Source of the DNA: DHVE2 group archaeon | GTDB lineage: Archaea; Thermoplasmatota; Thermoplasmata; Thermoplasmatales; Aciduliprofundaceae | Reading direction: 5' to 3' | Assembly: GCA_015522955.1 (NCBI GenBank) | Contig: WALG01000037.1 | Coordinates: 1-15,634 of the forward strand | Length of the DNA stretch: 15,634 nucleotides | Part shown: positions 7,284-13,916 of the stretch, piece by piece | How the letters are laid out: every line of letters starts with the position of its first letter | How positions within the stretch are numbered: the stretch's first letter is position 1 | Program-made: the position numbers and the translations under genes | Notes under the pieces: generated by a model | Told to the model about the DNA's origin: nothing | Seen by the model: the letters and a program-made list of their open reading frames with translations, nothing else | Database searches by the model: none

Positions 7284-8411
7284 GTGAAAATCGTACATCT
7301 CACCGACCTAGCATTGCCACACATAGGAGGCATGGAATACGTTGTGTACAGATATTCAACCATGCAACGGGAGATGGGGCATGAGAGTTTGGTTATTACC
7401 ACCAAACTTCCCAACACAAAGAGACGAGAAACACGGAGTGGAGTTCCATATTACAGATTTTCAAAGGTTGGCCTATCTATCCTCCCATTATCATTGCTAA
7501 AAAAAGTTAAGCCAGATATAGTACATACCCATTCATATATTGCAGCACTCACACTTTCTTATTTCTCCAAAATAAACTCAGAGATTCCGATTTTAAGGCA
7601 CATCCATGATGTGTATATAGGGAAATATAAAGAATATTCGGGATGGGAAAGTTCTGCCATGTATGAAAAATTTGAAAAATTTGCCATTACCCTTCACTAC
7701 GATGGTTACATAACCCCCAGTCAATATACCAGAAGAAAATTGATTGAATTGGGATTACAACCCTCAAGAATCTACGTGGTGCCACCGGGTATAGATCTCG
7801 AGAGATTCGGAAAATCGGATAGTGCTTACGTGAGAAAAAAATATAGAATCCCCAAAGATAAAAAAATCATAGGTTTTGTAGGTCGTCTGAGCACCGGCAA
7901 GGGACCCCAAGACTTAATAGAGGCTGCCAAGAATCTTGACGCTTATATCGTTATCGTGGGCCCCAATCCTGATCCCAAAACCTCGGGAATAAGAGGGATA
8001 AAGGATGATCTGCAACGGATGGTTAGAAAATATGGAATGGAGAAACGTGTGATCTTCGCAGGAAAAATAAGAGATGAGGAGATTCCACTCTTTTACGATT
8101 CCTTCGATATTTTCTGTCTTCCAAGCATCTCGGAGGGGTTTGGGATGAGCATAGGCGAGGCTCTTGCCTCTGGAAAGCCCGTGGTATCATACAACATCAC
8201 AGCCATTCCTGAAATAGTGAAAGATGGCCAGAATGGATTCCTTGTGAAACCGAAAGATATTGAATCTCTGAAAGATAGGCTGGAGATACTGTTGAACAAT
8301 GAGGATATTTATAAAAAAATAAGCGCAAATGCCAGGAAATCAGTCATGAACTACACATGGGAAAATTCGCTCAAGAGGCTCATGAAGGTTTATTCTCTTT
8401 ATCTCTCCTGA
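7284..8411 (+). CDS. GT4-family glycosyltransferase
   Basis: The 375-residue GT-B fold enzyme presumably transfers a sugar from a nucleotide-sugar donor to a lipid, polysaccharide or protein acceptor. The N-terminal half begins with KIVHLTDLALPHIGGMEYVV, the acceptor-side Rossmann start with the usual GG loop, and has HTHSY near residue 85. The donor half starts near IIGFVGRLSTGKGPQDLIEA and carries the retaining-enzyme E-x7-E motif as E284-GFGMSIG-E292. GTG 7284 is chosen because it opens the first beta strand and follows a TATA region at leaderless distance; in-frame codons before it encode no domain sequence. The substrate cannot be told. The divergent surface SBP, rich in glycosylation sequons, is a possible but unproven link. 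Its 3' end overlaps pyrG by 32 bp. Confidence 0.88.
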   Translation: MKIVHLTDLALPHIGGMEYVVYRYSTMQREMGHESLVITTKLPNTKRRETRSGVPYYRFSKVGLSILPLSLLKKVKPDIVHTHSYIAALTLSYFSKINSEIPILRHIHDVYIGKYKEYSGWESSAMYEKFEKFAITLHYDGYITPSQYTRRKLIELGLQPSRIYVVPPGIDLERFGKSDSAYVRKKYRIPKDKKIIGFVGRLSTGKGPQDLIEAAKNLDAYIVIVGPNPDPKTSGIRGIKDDLQRMVRKYGMEKRVIFAGKIRDEEIPLFYDSFDIFCLPSISEGFGMSIGEALASGKPVVSYNITAIPEIVKDGQNGFLVKPKDIESLKDRLEILLNNEDIYKKISANARKSVMNYTWENSLKRLMKVYSLYLS

Positions 8412-9993
8412 ATTTCAGTGCTGCTTTCACAAGAGCCATATGAAGAGGAGATGGCCTTAGAGGCCTTGATTTAAACTCGGGATGGAACTGAGAGCCCATG
8501 AAAAATGGATGTCCCTTGAGTTCAAAAATCTCCATTCTCATGCCAGTTTCGTCCACACCACTGAAATGAAGACCACGACTCTCAAACTCCTCAATATAAT
8601 CAGGATTAACCTCATATCGGTGTCTGTGACGTTCATATATTATTTCACTTTTATAAATACTGTGCGCCATACTACCTTTCTCTATAACTATTTTTTGAGC
8701 ACCAAGCCTCATTGTACCACCCAGTTTATCCACACTCCTCTGCTCCGGAAGAAGGTCTATCACTGGATGCTCCGTTCTAGCAAGTTCTGTACTGTATGCA
8801 TCCTCATAACCAAGCACATGTCTGGCGAATTCAATGACAGCCATCTGAAAGCCAAAGCACACACCTAAAAACGGAATTCCATTCTCACGTGCATACCTCG
8901 CCGCCATAATTTTACCTTCCGTGCCTCTGATCCCAAATCCCCCTGGAATCAGTATGGCATCCATGCCTTCCAGTAACTCGGTACCTTTTTCTTCCACATT
9001 CTCGCTGTCAATCCATCGCAGATTTATCCTAGTGCGCAAATGCGAGGCAGCATGTGTGAATGCTTCCCTGTGACTTATATATGAATCCCTAAGATGTACA
9101 TACTTACCAACTATGCCTATAGTAATCTCATACTTTGGATTGTAAAGATTCTCAAGATACTTTTTCCATTCCTTCCAGTCGGGGCGCTCACCCCATAACT
9201 GCATTTTGCCCATTATATAATCTCCCACACCCTGTTTCTCAAAAATGAGGGGTACCTCGTAAATGGATTTTGCATCAGGGGCACTTACAACGGCCTCGTA
9301 GGGCACATCGCAGAAAAGAGATATCTTTCTGCGAGTTTCTTCACTGAGCATTTCTTTGCTGCGACCTACAATCATATCCGGTTGGATGCCCAGAGAACGC
9401 AATTCCTTCACACTGTGCTGTGTGGGTTTGGTTTTCTGCTCACCCACTACTTCCATTGTGGGAACCAGTGTGGTATGTACAAAAAACACGTTCTTCTCTC
9501 CCTCTTCCATTCTAAGTTGCCTCATTGCCTCTAGAAACGGCATGCTCTCTATATCTCCCACTGTGCCACCAACCTCCACCATAACCACATTGGCCATAGT
9601 ATCCATGGCTATCCTCTTGATTCTTCTCTTTATCTCCTCGGTGATATGAGGGATAATCTGCACGGTTTTGCCGAGATACTCGCCCTTCCTCTCCCGCTCT
9701 ATCACAGTGAGATAGACCTTTCCTGTAGTAATATTATGCTCCGAGGTTAGATCCACATCCAGAAAACGTTCATAATTGCCCAAGTCAAGGTCAACCTCAC
9801 CACCATCCTCTAAAACGAAAACCTCACCATGCTGATAGGGATTCATTGTGCCAGCATCATAATTCAGATAGGGGTCTATTTTTATGGCTGTAATCTTTAG
9901 TCCTCGAGATTGCAGAATCTTACCCAGAGAACTTGTAGTTATTCCCTTACCAAGACCTGAAATCACTCCGCCTGTAACAACAATGTACTTCAT
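8380..9993 (-). CDS. pyrG: CTP synthase (glutamine hydrolysing)
   Basis: The enzyme makes CTP from UTP, ATP and glutamine, the last step of de novo pyrimidine nucleotide synthesis. The 537 residues are standard length. The amidoligase domain (1-270) opens with YIVVTGGVISGLGKGITTSS, including the P-loop; Mg-binding acidic residues are D70 and E140. The class I glutamine amidotransferase domain (about 290-530) has oxyanion loop GGFGIRG (351-357), nucleophile C379 in GVCFGFQ, and H504/E506 in SQFHPEF. All catalytic residues are present and there is no intein. ATG 9993 is preferred to an in-frame TTG at 10005 because the enzyme normally starts MKYIVVTGG and a TATA-like box lies about 28 nt upstream. 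The gene is monocistronic and convergent with the glycosyltransferase gene. Confidence 0.96.
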   Translation of the reverse strand: MKYIVVTGGVISGLGKGITTSSLGKILQSRGLKITAIKIDPYLNYDAGTMNPYQHGEVFVLEDGGEVDLDLGNYERFLDVDLTSEHNITTGKVYLTVIERERKGEYLGKTVQIIPHITEEIKRRIKRIAMDTMANVVMVEVGGTVGDIESMPFLEAMRQLRMEEGEKNVFFVHTTLVPTMEVVGEQKTKPTQHSVKELRSLGIQPDMIVGRSKEMLSEETRRKISLFCDVPYEAVVSAPDAKSIYEVPLIFEKQGVGDYIMGKMQLWGERPDWKEWKKYLENLYNPKYEITIGIVGKYVHLRDSYISHREAFTHAASHLRTRINLRWIDSENVEEKGTELLEGMDAILIPGGFGIRGTEGKIMAARYARENGIPFLGVCFGFQMAVIEFARHVLGYEDAYSTELARTEHPVIDLLPEQRSVDKLGGTMRLGAQKIVIEKGSMAHSIYKSEIIYERHRHRYEVNPDYIEEFESRGLHFSGVDETGMRMEIFELKGHPFFMGSQFHPEFKSRPLRPSPLHMALVKAALKFRRDKENKPS

Positions 9994-10017
9994 GTATCTT
10001 CCCAATGGAGTTGGAGT

Positions 10018-10026
10018 ATGTTAATC
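10018..10026 (-). promoter_or_regulatory. Weak TATA-like box of pyrG
   Basis: GATTAACAT on the minus strand is centred about 28 nt before the pyrG ATG. It is a poor match but the only AT-rich block at leaderless distance. The large inverted repeat starts right upstream. Confidence 0.35.
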
Positions 10027-10029
10027 TTT

Positions 10030-10108
10030 CGAAGGGGCACCAAGGTTCCCCTCTCTACACCCCTCCCTTTTCTTGTGGGGGTTTAGAAAGGGGGTGAAAC
10101 CCCCTTCG
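10030..10108. repeat. Long inverted repeat (about 79 nt)
   Basis: The ends CGAAGGGG (10030-10037) and CCCCTTCG (10101-10108) are perfect inverses. Inside, CACC (10038-10041) can pair GGTG (10093-10096), or CCCCTCTCTACACCCC (10048-10063) can pair the GGGGTTTAGAAAGGGG arm near 10078-10094 with two mismatches. A nested GGGGGTTT/AAACCCCC (10077-10104) is a third alternative. It has no coding potential, lies upstream of the pyrG promoter and abuts the diverged repeat copy. Confidence 0.65.
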
Positions 10109-10268
10109 TGGAGCACCTACGCAGCGCCCTTTTCAGGACTTGCTCGCACTGGGAACCACCAGCGGGTTCCCATCCCCTCCTGCAACCAAGCAAAATCTCT
10201 GGTGAGTTTAAAATGAAGGGGTACCACATTTTGCTCGTTACTCATTTCCCCTTTCTAAACCCCTCTCT
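10105..10268 (+). repeat. Diverged, longer relative of the tRNA-tail repeat (copy D)
   Basis: It starts TTCGTGGAGCACCTACG, similar to GAGGAGACACCTACG of the main copies, and ends TTGCTCGTTACTCATTTCCC then CTTTCTAAACCCC, like the end of copy C. The middle is different and longer. It has a hairpin TGGGAACC/GGTTCCCA (10150-10157, 10165-10172) and an outer pair GCAAAAT/ATTTTGC (10190-10196, 10228-10234). No tRNA precedes it. A 75-codon reading frame from 10108 runs through it, but its residues simply follow the repeat. Confidence 0.45.
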
Positions 10269-10445
10269 TGGAAGGGACAAAAACCAATTTCCAAATCCCA
10301 TTTATTCCTGGAAGACATACATCCGAATACATTGATACTCAATTATCACCCTGCACTCCCTCTAAGAAGAGCATTTATGCCATCTCTCCATTTTAGAGTT
10401 TCATGTCCTCCTTCCAAGAAATTGTCCCACAATCTTTCCCTGGGG
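10269..10445. other. Intergenic stretch without recognised gene
   Basis: This AT-richer, pyrimidine-rich stretch lies between copy D and the tRNA-Pro promoter. I see no open frame with protein-like composition, no convincing C/D or H/ACA guide RNA boxes and no strong hairpin. GGGACAA (10273-10279) and TTGTCCC (10422-10428) are inverse but far apart. Confidence 0.4.
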
Positions 10446-10449
10446 AAAA

Positions 10450-10458
10450 TTTAATTTA
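10450..10458 (+). promoter_or_regulatory. TATA-like box of tRNA-Pro
   Basis: TTTAATTTA is centred about 42 nt before the mature tRNA 5' end, so a 5' leader of some 15 nt for RNase P removal would be expected. Confidence 0.4.
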
Positions 10459-10495
10459 CTTCTTCACGATACGCCATGGTAGGGTGCTGAAAGCA

Positions 10496-10568
10496 GGGGC
10501 CGTAGGGTAGCTTGGCATCCTACCACCCTGGGGCGGTGGCGACCCGAGTTCAAATCTCGGCGGCCCCA
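10496..10568 (+). tRNA. tRNA-Pro (anticodon GGG)
   Basis: The acceptor stem GGGGCCG/CGGCCCC is 7 bp with discriminator A at 10568. The anticodon stem CCACC/GGTGG holds loop CTGGGGC with anticodon GGG at 10530-10532, reading CCC and CCU proline codons. The T arm is CCGAG-TTCAAAT-CTCGG. The D arm GGGTAGCTTGGCATCCTA is typical of tRNA-Pro. There is no intron and no encoded CCA. Repeat copy B begins at the very next base, as for tRNA-Val. Confidence 0.94.
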
Positions 10569-10660
10569 CTACGAGGAGACACCTACGCATCGCCCCGCTA
10601 AAGCGAGGCTAGCTCGCAACTCGCTTCGCTCCTTGCTCATTTCTCCCTCTACCCTCTTCC
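10569..10660 (+). repeat. tRNA-tail structured repeat, copy B
   Basis: This 92-bp element begins CTACGAGGAGACACCTACG directly after tRNA-Pro and ends CCCTCTACCCTCTTCC, the same ends as copy A. Its first hairpin has different sequence but the same fold: GCCCCGC (10592-10598), loop TAAA, GCGAGGC (10603-10609), with 6 of 7 positions paired. The second hairpin is weaker here (GCAAC at 10616-10620 with CTTGC at 10632-10636, last pair lost). Confidence 0.75.
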
Positions 10661-10671
10661 CTGAGGACTTT

Positions 10672-10760
10672 CTAAGAGGAGACACCTACGGCTAAGCCCT
10701 CCTACGGAGGGCAAGGTCGCAACTCGCTTCGCTCGTTGCTCAGTTCCCCTTTCCAAACCC
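10672..10760 (+). repeat. tRNA-tail structured repeat, copy C (no tRNA in front)
   Basis: This copy follows copy B in tandem after 11 bp and begins CTAAGAGGAGACACCTACG. Its first 20-odd bases after the CTA match copy A exactly. The hairpin is perfect: GCCCTCC (10696-10702), loop TAC, GGAGGGC (10706-10712). The second stem is GCAAC (10719-10723) with GTTGC (10735-10739). The 3' end, CCCCTTTCCAAACCC, is the variant form seen in copy D rather than that of A and B. Confidence 0.75.
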
Positions 10761-10867
10761 TATTTTATTCTTGAAAAAACAATCGTGCATGCTCTGTTAA
10801 AGTCGAGCACATTCACAGATGAATTACCTTCTTTCTCTTTTGCATTCCTTTTTATGAGAGAATTCTA
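10761..10867. other. AT-rich spacer between repeat copy C and the rpoN end
   Basis: The AT-rich sequence shows no convincing gene, RNA or repeat. It separates the GC-rich tRNA/repeat block from the 3' end of the convergent ribosomal operon. Confidence 0.4.
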
Positions 10868-10880
10868 TAAAAAAGAATAA
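10868..10880 (-). terminator. T-tract terminator of the ribosomal operon
   Basis: On the minus strand, 17 nt after the rpoN stop, ATTATTCTTTTTT gives a U-rich transcript end. Such a tract is enough for archaeal intrinsic termination. AGAAT/ATTCT around it could form a small stem. Confidence 0.5.
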
Positions 10881-10897
10881 TTGCAAAAGTCCCAAAT

Positions 10898-11119
10898 TTA
10901 ATCAAAAGGCATTACGTCATCTATGAGATTTACGTGGCTAAGAATCATCCTGCGGCAGCAGTACCTTTTCACACCCAGTTCATCGAATATTTTCTCTATC
11001 TCCTCTGGTGTAGGATCCCTGTTCTCAGACTCTCGTATAAGATTAACCCTGTTTACAAAAGAAATATAATCAGAGGCAATTACTCGCCCGCAGGAAAAAC
11101 ATCTCACAGGAATCATCAT
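10898..11119 (-). CDS. rpoN: DNA-directed RNA polymerase subunit N (Rpb10 homologue)
   Basis: The 73-residue subunit helps assemble the archaeal RNA polymerase core with RpoD, RpoL and RpoP. MMIPVRCFSCGRVIASDY aligns with the family start MIIPVRCFTCG. The zinc site is C7-x2-C10 plus the adjacent C54-C55 in KRYCCRRM. ATG 11119 gives the family N-terminus and is preceded by the full Shine-Dalgarno AGGTGATC; ATG 11116 or a GTG at 11128 are less likely. It is last in the eL18-uL13-uS9-RpoN operon. rpoK, a frequent next gene in archaea, is absent here. Confidence 0.94.
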   Translation of the reverse strand: MMIPVRCFSCGRVIASDYISFVNRVNLIRESENRDPTPEEIEKIFDELGVKRYCCRRMILSHVNLIDDVMPFD

Positions 11120-11124
11120 TCTGA

Positions 11125-11523
11125 TCACCTGTATGATTTCTGCCTCTTCTTTCTTGCACCGCGACCCAGAGGCAGTTTGGGCAACTTGCGGCGCACATCA
11201 TTCACTAAAAGCGCTCTCTCATAACCTTTGAAAATCTTCTCAATCTCAGGGTCATCAAAGTAACTGTTGATGGCACGGGCTACAGCGGTGCGAGACGCCT
11301 CTGCCTGGCCCATCACACCACCTCCTCTCACTTTTATATCTACATCTATATTCCGGGCTCTATCGCCTATAAGCGCTATGGGCTCCATTACTGTCAATCT
11401 TACAATTTCCGGTTCCCATATCTCTAGAGGAACCCTGTTTATCCTAAACCTTCCCTTTCCCTCTTTCACAACAGCCCTCGCAATGGCTGTTTTTCTCTTA
11501 CCACTACCAACAGCAACTTTCAT
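11125..11523 (-). CDS. rps9: Ribosomal protein uS9 (S9)
   Basis: The small-subunit protein has 132 residues; its basic tail reaches the P-site tRNA. It starts KVAVGSGKRKTAIARAVVK (2-20), carries GGGVMGQAEASRTAVARAI typical of S9, and ends LPLGRGARKKRQKSYR, the conserved extended Arg/Lys tail ending in KxYR. The ATG is 4 nt after the uL13 stop, and its Shine-Dalgarno GAGGTGATC contains that stop codon. The gene is intact. Confidence 0.97.
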   Translation of the reverse strand: MKVAVGSGKRKTAIARAVVKEGKGRFRINRVPLEIWEPEIVRLTVMEPIALIGDRARNIDVDIKVRGGGVMGQAEASRTAVARAINSYFDDPEIEKIFKGYERALLVNDVRRKLPKLPLGRGARKKRQKSYR

Positions 11524-11527
11524 AAGA

Positions 11528-11944
11528 TCACCTCAGATTAGCACCAAGATTTATGGAGAGTTCCTTAAGGGTAATGAAACCCTCCAACTTAGTATTTTCT
11601 GCCTCTTTAATTCTCTCCATCTTCACATTAGCATACTCTTTGGGAATACCCAGATAAACTTTCAATCTCCTGTAAGCCTCTTTGCCCGATGTTTTCTTTA
11701 TGGGAAGCATGCCACGCACAGTTCTGCGAAGGATTCTATCAGGCATTCTTGGATAGTAGGGTCCTTTCCGCACACTTCCTATATTTCTTTTCTCTCTATA
11801 CTCATTGATTATGAAATGCTTATCCCCGATTATCACGGATTTTTCTGCGTTCACTATCACTACTTCCTCTCCTTTGAGAAGCCTCTTAGCCACTACACTT
11901 GCAAGCCTTCCAAGAATCATATTTTCAGCATCAATCACCGTCAT
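11528..11944 (-). CDS. rpl13: Ribosomal protein uL13 (L13)
   Basis: The large-subunit protein has 138 residues. It starts MTVIDAENMILGRLASVVAK and contains VVIVNAEKSVIIGDK and GPYYPRMPDRILRRTVRGML, the conserved L13 core. ATG 11944 follows GGGGTGATTCAG, where TGA is the eL18 stop. A GTG at 11953 would overlap eL18 and is less likely. It is second in the operon. Confidence 0.96.
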   Translation of the reverse strand: MTVIDAENMILGRLASVVAKRLLKGEEVVIVNAEKSVIIGDKHFIINEYREKRNIGSVRKGPYYPRMPDRILRRTVRGMLPIKKTSGKEAYRRLKVYLGIPKEYANVKMERIKEAENTKLEGFITLKELSINLGANLR

Positions 11945-11949
11945 CTGAA

Positions 11950-12309
11950 TCACCCCATTATCCTCACATTGCTGCCCTTAGGATTCTCCCTCAGAAGTTG
12001 CCGTATAGTTATGGCACGGCCTCCAGCCTTTTCTATCTTCTCCTTGGCACTCACAGAGAACTTCCAAGCAGCCACACTCACATTCTTGGTAAGAACTCCC
12101 GAGCCAAGAACTTTACCCGGGACTATAATCACATCTCCCTCACTTGCGTAACGCTCTATTCGACTCACGTTCACCTCAGGCCAGACATGCAGAGGCCTCT
12201 CAAGACGCTCCGCAATGTCTCGCCAGATAGGCGTTCCGTGTTTCTTAGCGTGTATCTTCAGGTCCTTTATGAGAAGGACCAGTTCCGGATTTCTCTTCTC
12301 ATGCGCCAT
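11950..12309 (-). CDS. rpl18e: Ribosomal protein eL18 (L18e)
   Basis: This is the archaeal/eukaryotic large-subunit protein and first gene of the operon. The 119 residues carry NPELVLLIKDLKIHAKKHG, IWRDIAERLERP, VNVSRIERYASEGDVIIVPG, KVLGSGVLTKNVSVAAWKFS and AGGRAITIRQLLRENPKGSN, the eL18 pattern throughout. ATG 12309 is chosen because GGAGGAG lies about 8 nt upstream and MAHEKRNPEL fits the family. ATG 12327 (adding MSEESD) is possible and closer to the TATA box. Confidence 0.94.
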   Translation of the reverse strand: MAHEKRNPELVLLIKDLKIHAKKHGTPIWRDIAERLERPLHVWPEVNVSRIERYASEGDVIIVPGKVLGSGVLTKNVSVAAWKFSVSAKEKIEKAGGRAITIRQLLRENPKGSNVRIMG

Positions 12310-12356
12310 ATCTGACTCCTCCGACATTGCAGTTTGAGGTGCCCATGGGGGCACCC

Positions 12357-12364
12357 TTTATAAA
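12357..12364 (-). promoter_or_regulatory. TATA box of the eL18-uL13-uS9-RpoN operon
   Basis: TTTATAAA on the minus strand lies between the rtcB stop and eL18. It would start transcription near 12333, leaving a short leader that keeps the GGAGGAG site of the 12309 start. Confidence 0.65.
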
Positions 12365-12383
12365 TCTTTCTCATCTTCAAATA

Positions 12384-13838
12384 CTATCCCTTCACAACTC
12401 CTAGGGGTACCATCTTGGCAACAATTTTAGATATGCCTGCACCTTCTACTGCACGAACCACTTCATTCACATCTTTGTAGGCATCTGGTGCCTCTTCCGC
12501 AGCCACACGATTGCTAGCACTACGTATATAGATATGCTTTTTCTCCCAGAGTTTTCTCTTGACCTCCTCGCCTCTGAATTCGCGAAGCGCTGCATGACGG
12601 CTCATAACACGACCGGCACCATGGCAGGTGGAACCAAATGTTTCCTCCATCGCTCCTTGAGTACCAACAAGTACGTAAGATGCAGTACCCATATCTCCTG
12701 GAATAAGCACCGGTTGCCCTATCTCACGATATAACTCACTCAATTCCTCCCTACCAGCAGCAAATGCTCTCGTGGCACCCTTGCGATGTACATATACCCG
12801 CATTCTCTTTCCATTCACCACATGCTCCTCCAGTTTCGCTATGTTATGTGCTACACCATAAACTAGGTGCATTCCTAGATCCTCAGGGTCTCGGCCGAAA
12901 ACTTTACCAAATGATTCACGAACCCAGTGAGTTATGAGTTGTCTATTGGTAAATCCAAAATTGGCTGCAGCACACATTGCAGCGAAGTAATCCTCTGCTT
13001 CCTTGCTCTTCACCGGAGCGCATGCCAATTGCGGATCCACCAGTCTTATCCCGTATTTTCTTGAAGCTTGCTCCATCAAACGTATGTACTCACTGGCCAC
13101 CTGATGCCCTAGACCACGGGAGCCTGTATGTATCATCACAGTTATCTGACCTTCATGGGTGATACCAAACTTCTTTGCCACATCAGGGAGAAAAATTTTC
13201 TCCACTTTCTGAACCTCAAGGAAGTGATTTCCCGCACCTAACGTGCCAAGTTGAGGCGCCCCCCTCTTCTTTGCTTTGTCGCTTACTTTGCTATGATCTG
13301 CATATTTTATGCTTCCCCCCTCCTCTATTCGCTCCAAGTCCTCATGCCAGCCAAATCCATGCTCTATAGCCCATTTTGCTCCAAAGTCAAGAACTTCGTT
13401 CAATTCACGGAAACTCAATCGTAGTTTTCCCTTCTCTCCCACTCCCGAGGGAACATTCATGAATATGTTATCCACAAGTTCCCTCAATTTAGGACGAACA
13501 TCCTCTTCATCAAGATTTGTAACAAGCAGTCTGACACCACAATTTATATCGTAGCCCACACCTCCCGGGGATATGATGCCTTCTTCTGCATCGAAGGCTG
13601 CCACACCTCCAATTGGAAAACCGTAGCCCCAGTGGATGTCTGGCATGGCCATGCTTGCCTTCACAATGCCCGGAAGCGTAGCCACATTTGCAACCTGCTC
13701 AGGTGCATTATCCCTTTTTATTTGCTCTATCATGTGCCCCGATGCGAATATTATGCCTGGCACACGCATACCGATCTTGTAGTCCTTTGGTATCTCCCAC
13801 CGAAAATTATCTATTTTTTTTAGAGGACCACTCCACAT
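12384..13838 (-). CDS. rtcB: RNA-splicing ligase RtcB (tRNA ligase)
   Basis: RtcB joins 2',3'-cyclic phosphate and 5'-OH ends with GTP and Mn2+, sealing tRNA exons after intron excision. The 484 residues match archaeal RtcB without an intein. Metal and active-site residues are visible: D97 and C100 in GGVGYDINCG, H205 in GAGNHFLEVQ, H237 in MIHTGSRGLGH, H331 in YGVAHNIAK, and H406, the guanylylated histidine, in STCHGAGRVMSRHAA. The end MVPLGVVKG is standard. ATG 13838 has GGTGAT 5 nt upstream; an in-frame GTG at 13850 lies 25 nt after the TATA box and could be a leaderless start adding 4 residues. Its activator archease is not in the window, and neither tRNA here has an intron. Confidence 0.96.
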   Translation of the reverse strand: MWSGPLKKIDNFRWEIPKDYKIGMRVPGIIFASGHMIEQIKRDNAPEQVANVATLPGIVKASMAMPDIHWGYGFPIGGVAAFDAEEGIISPGGVGYDINCGVRLLVTNLDEEDVRPKLRELVDNIFMNVPSGVGEKGKLRLSFRELNEVLDFGAKWAIEHGFGWHEDLERIEEGGSIKYADHSKVSDKAKKRGAPQLGTLGAGNHFLEVQKVEKIFLPDVAKKFGITHEGQITVMIHTGSRGLGHQVASEYIRLMEQASRKYGIRLVDPQLACAPVKSKEAEDYFAAMCAAANFGFTNRQLITHWVRESFGKVFGRDPEDLGMHLVYGVAHNIAKLEEHVVNGKRMRVYVHRKGATRAFAAGREELSELYREIGQPVLIPGDMGTASYVLVGTQGAMEETFGSTCHGAGRVMSRHAALREFRGEEVKRKLWEKKHIYIRSASNRVAAEEAPDAYKDVNEVVRAVEGAGISKIVAKMVPLGVVKG

Positions 13839-13870
13839 AATTATCACCACTGTGAAAAAAGAGAGATGCT

Positions 13871-13879
13871 ATTTAAAAA
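13871..13879 (-). promoter_or_regulatory. TATA box of rtcB
   Basis: TTTTTAAAT on the minus strand is centred about 25 nt before the GTG at 13850 and 37 nt before the ATG at 13838. This leaves the start of rtcB open between a leaderless GTG and a Shine-Dalgarno-led ATG. Confidence 0.55.
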
Positions 13880-13916
13880 TTTTCTTATGACCTTATGACC
13901 AGTCTTATTGCATAAA

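Noticed and set aside
10108..10335. 75-codon open frame starting MEHLRSALFRTC
   Set aside because: It runs through the repeat copy D and low-complexity sequence; the residues mirror the repeat motif GGAGCACCTACG, with no protein-like pattern or ribosome-binding site.
10269..10445. Possible C/D box guide RNA in the spacer before tRNA-Pro
   Set aside because: No pair of RTGATGA and CTGA boxes at proper distance was found on either strand.
114..10760. The repeat copies as a CRISPR array or tRNA-integrated virus attachment sites
   Set aside because: Copies are not regularly spaced with unique spacers, no cas, integrase or viral genes are near, and the tRNA sequences themselves are not duplicated.
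11267..12151. 294-codon open frame on the plus strand opposite uS9, uL13 and eL18
   Set aside because: It is antisense to three certain ribosomal protein genes and its composition is that of a complementary-frame shadow.
12384..13838. Intein in RtcB
   Set aside because: Some archaeal RtcB genes carry inteins, but this frame is of normal length with all motifs in uninterrupted order.
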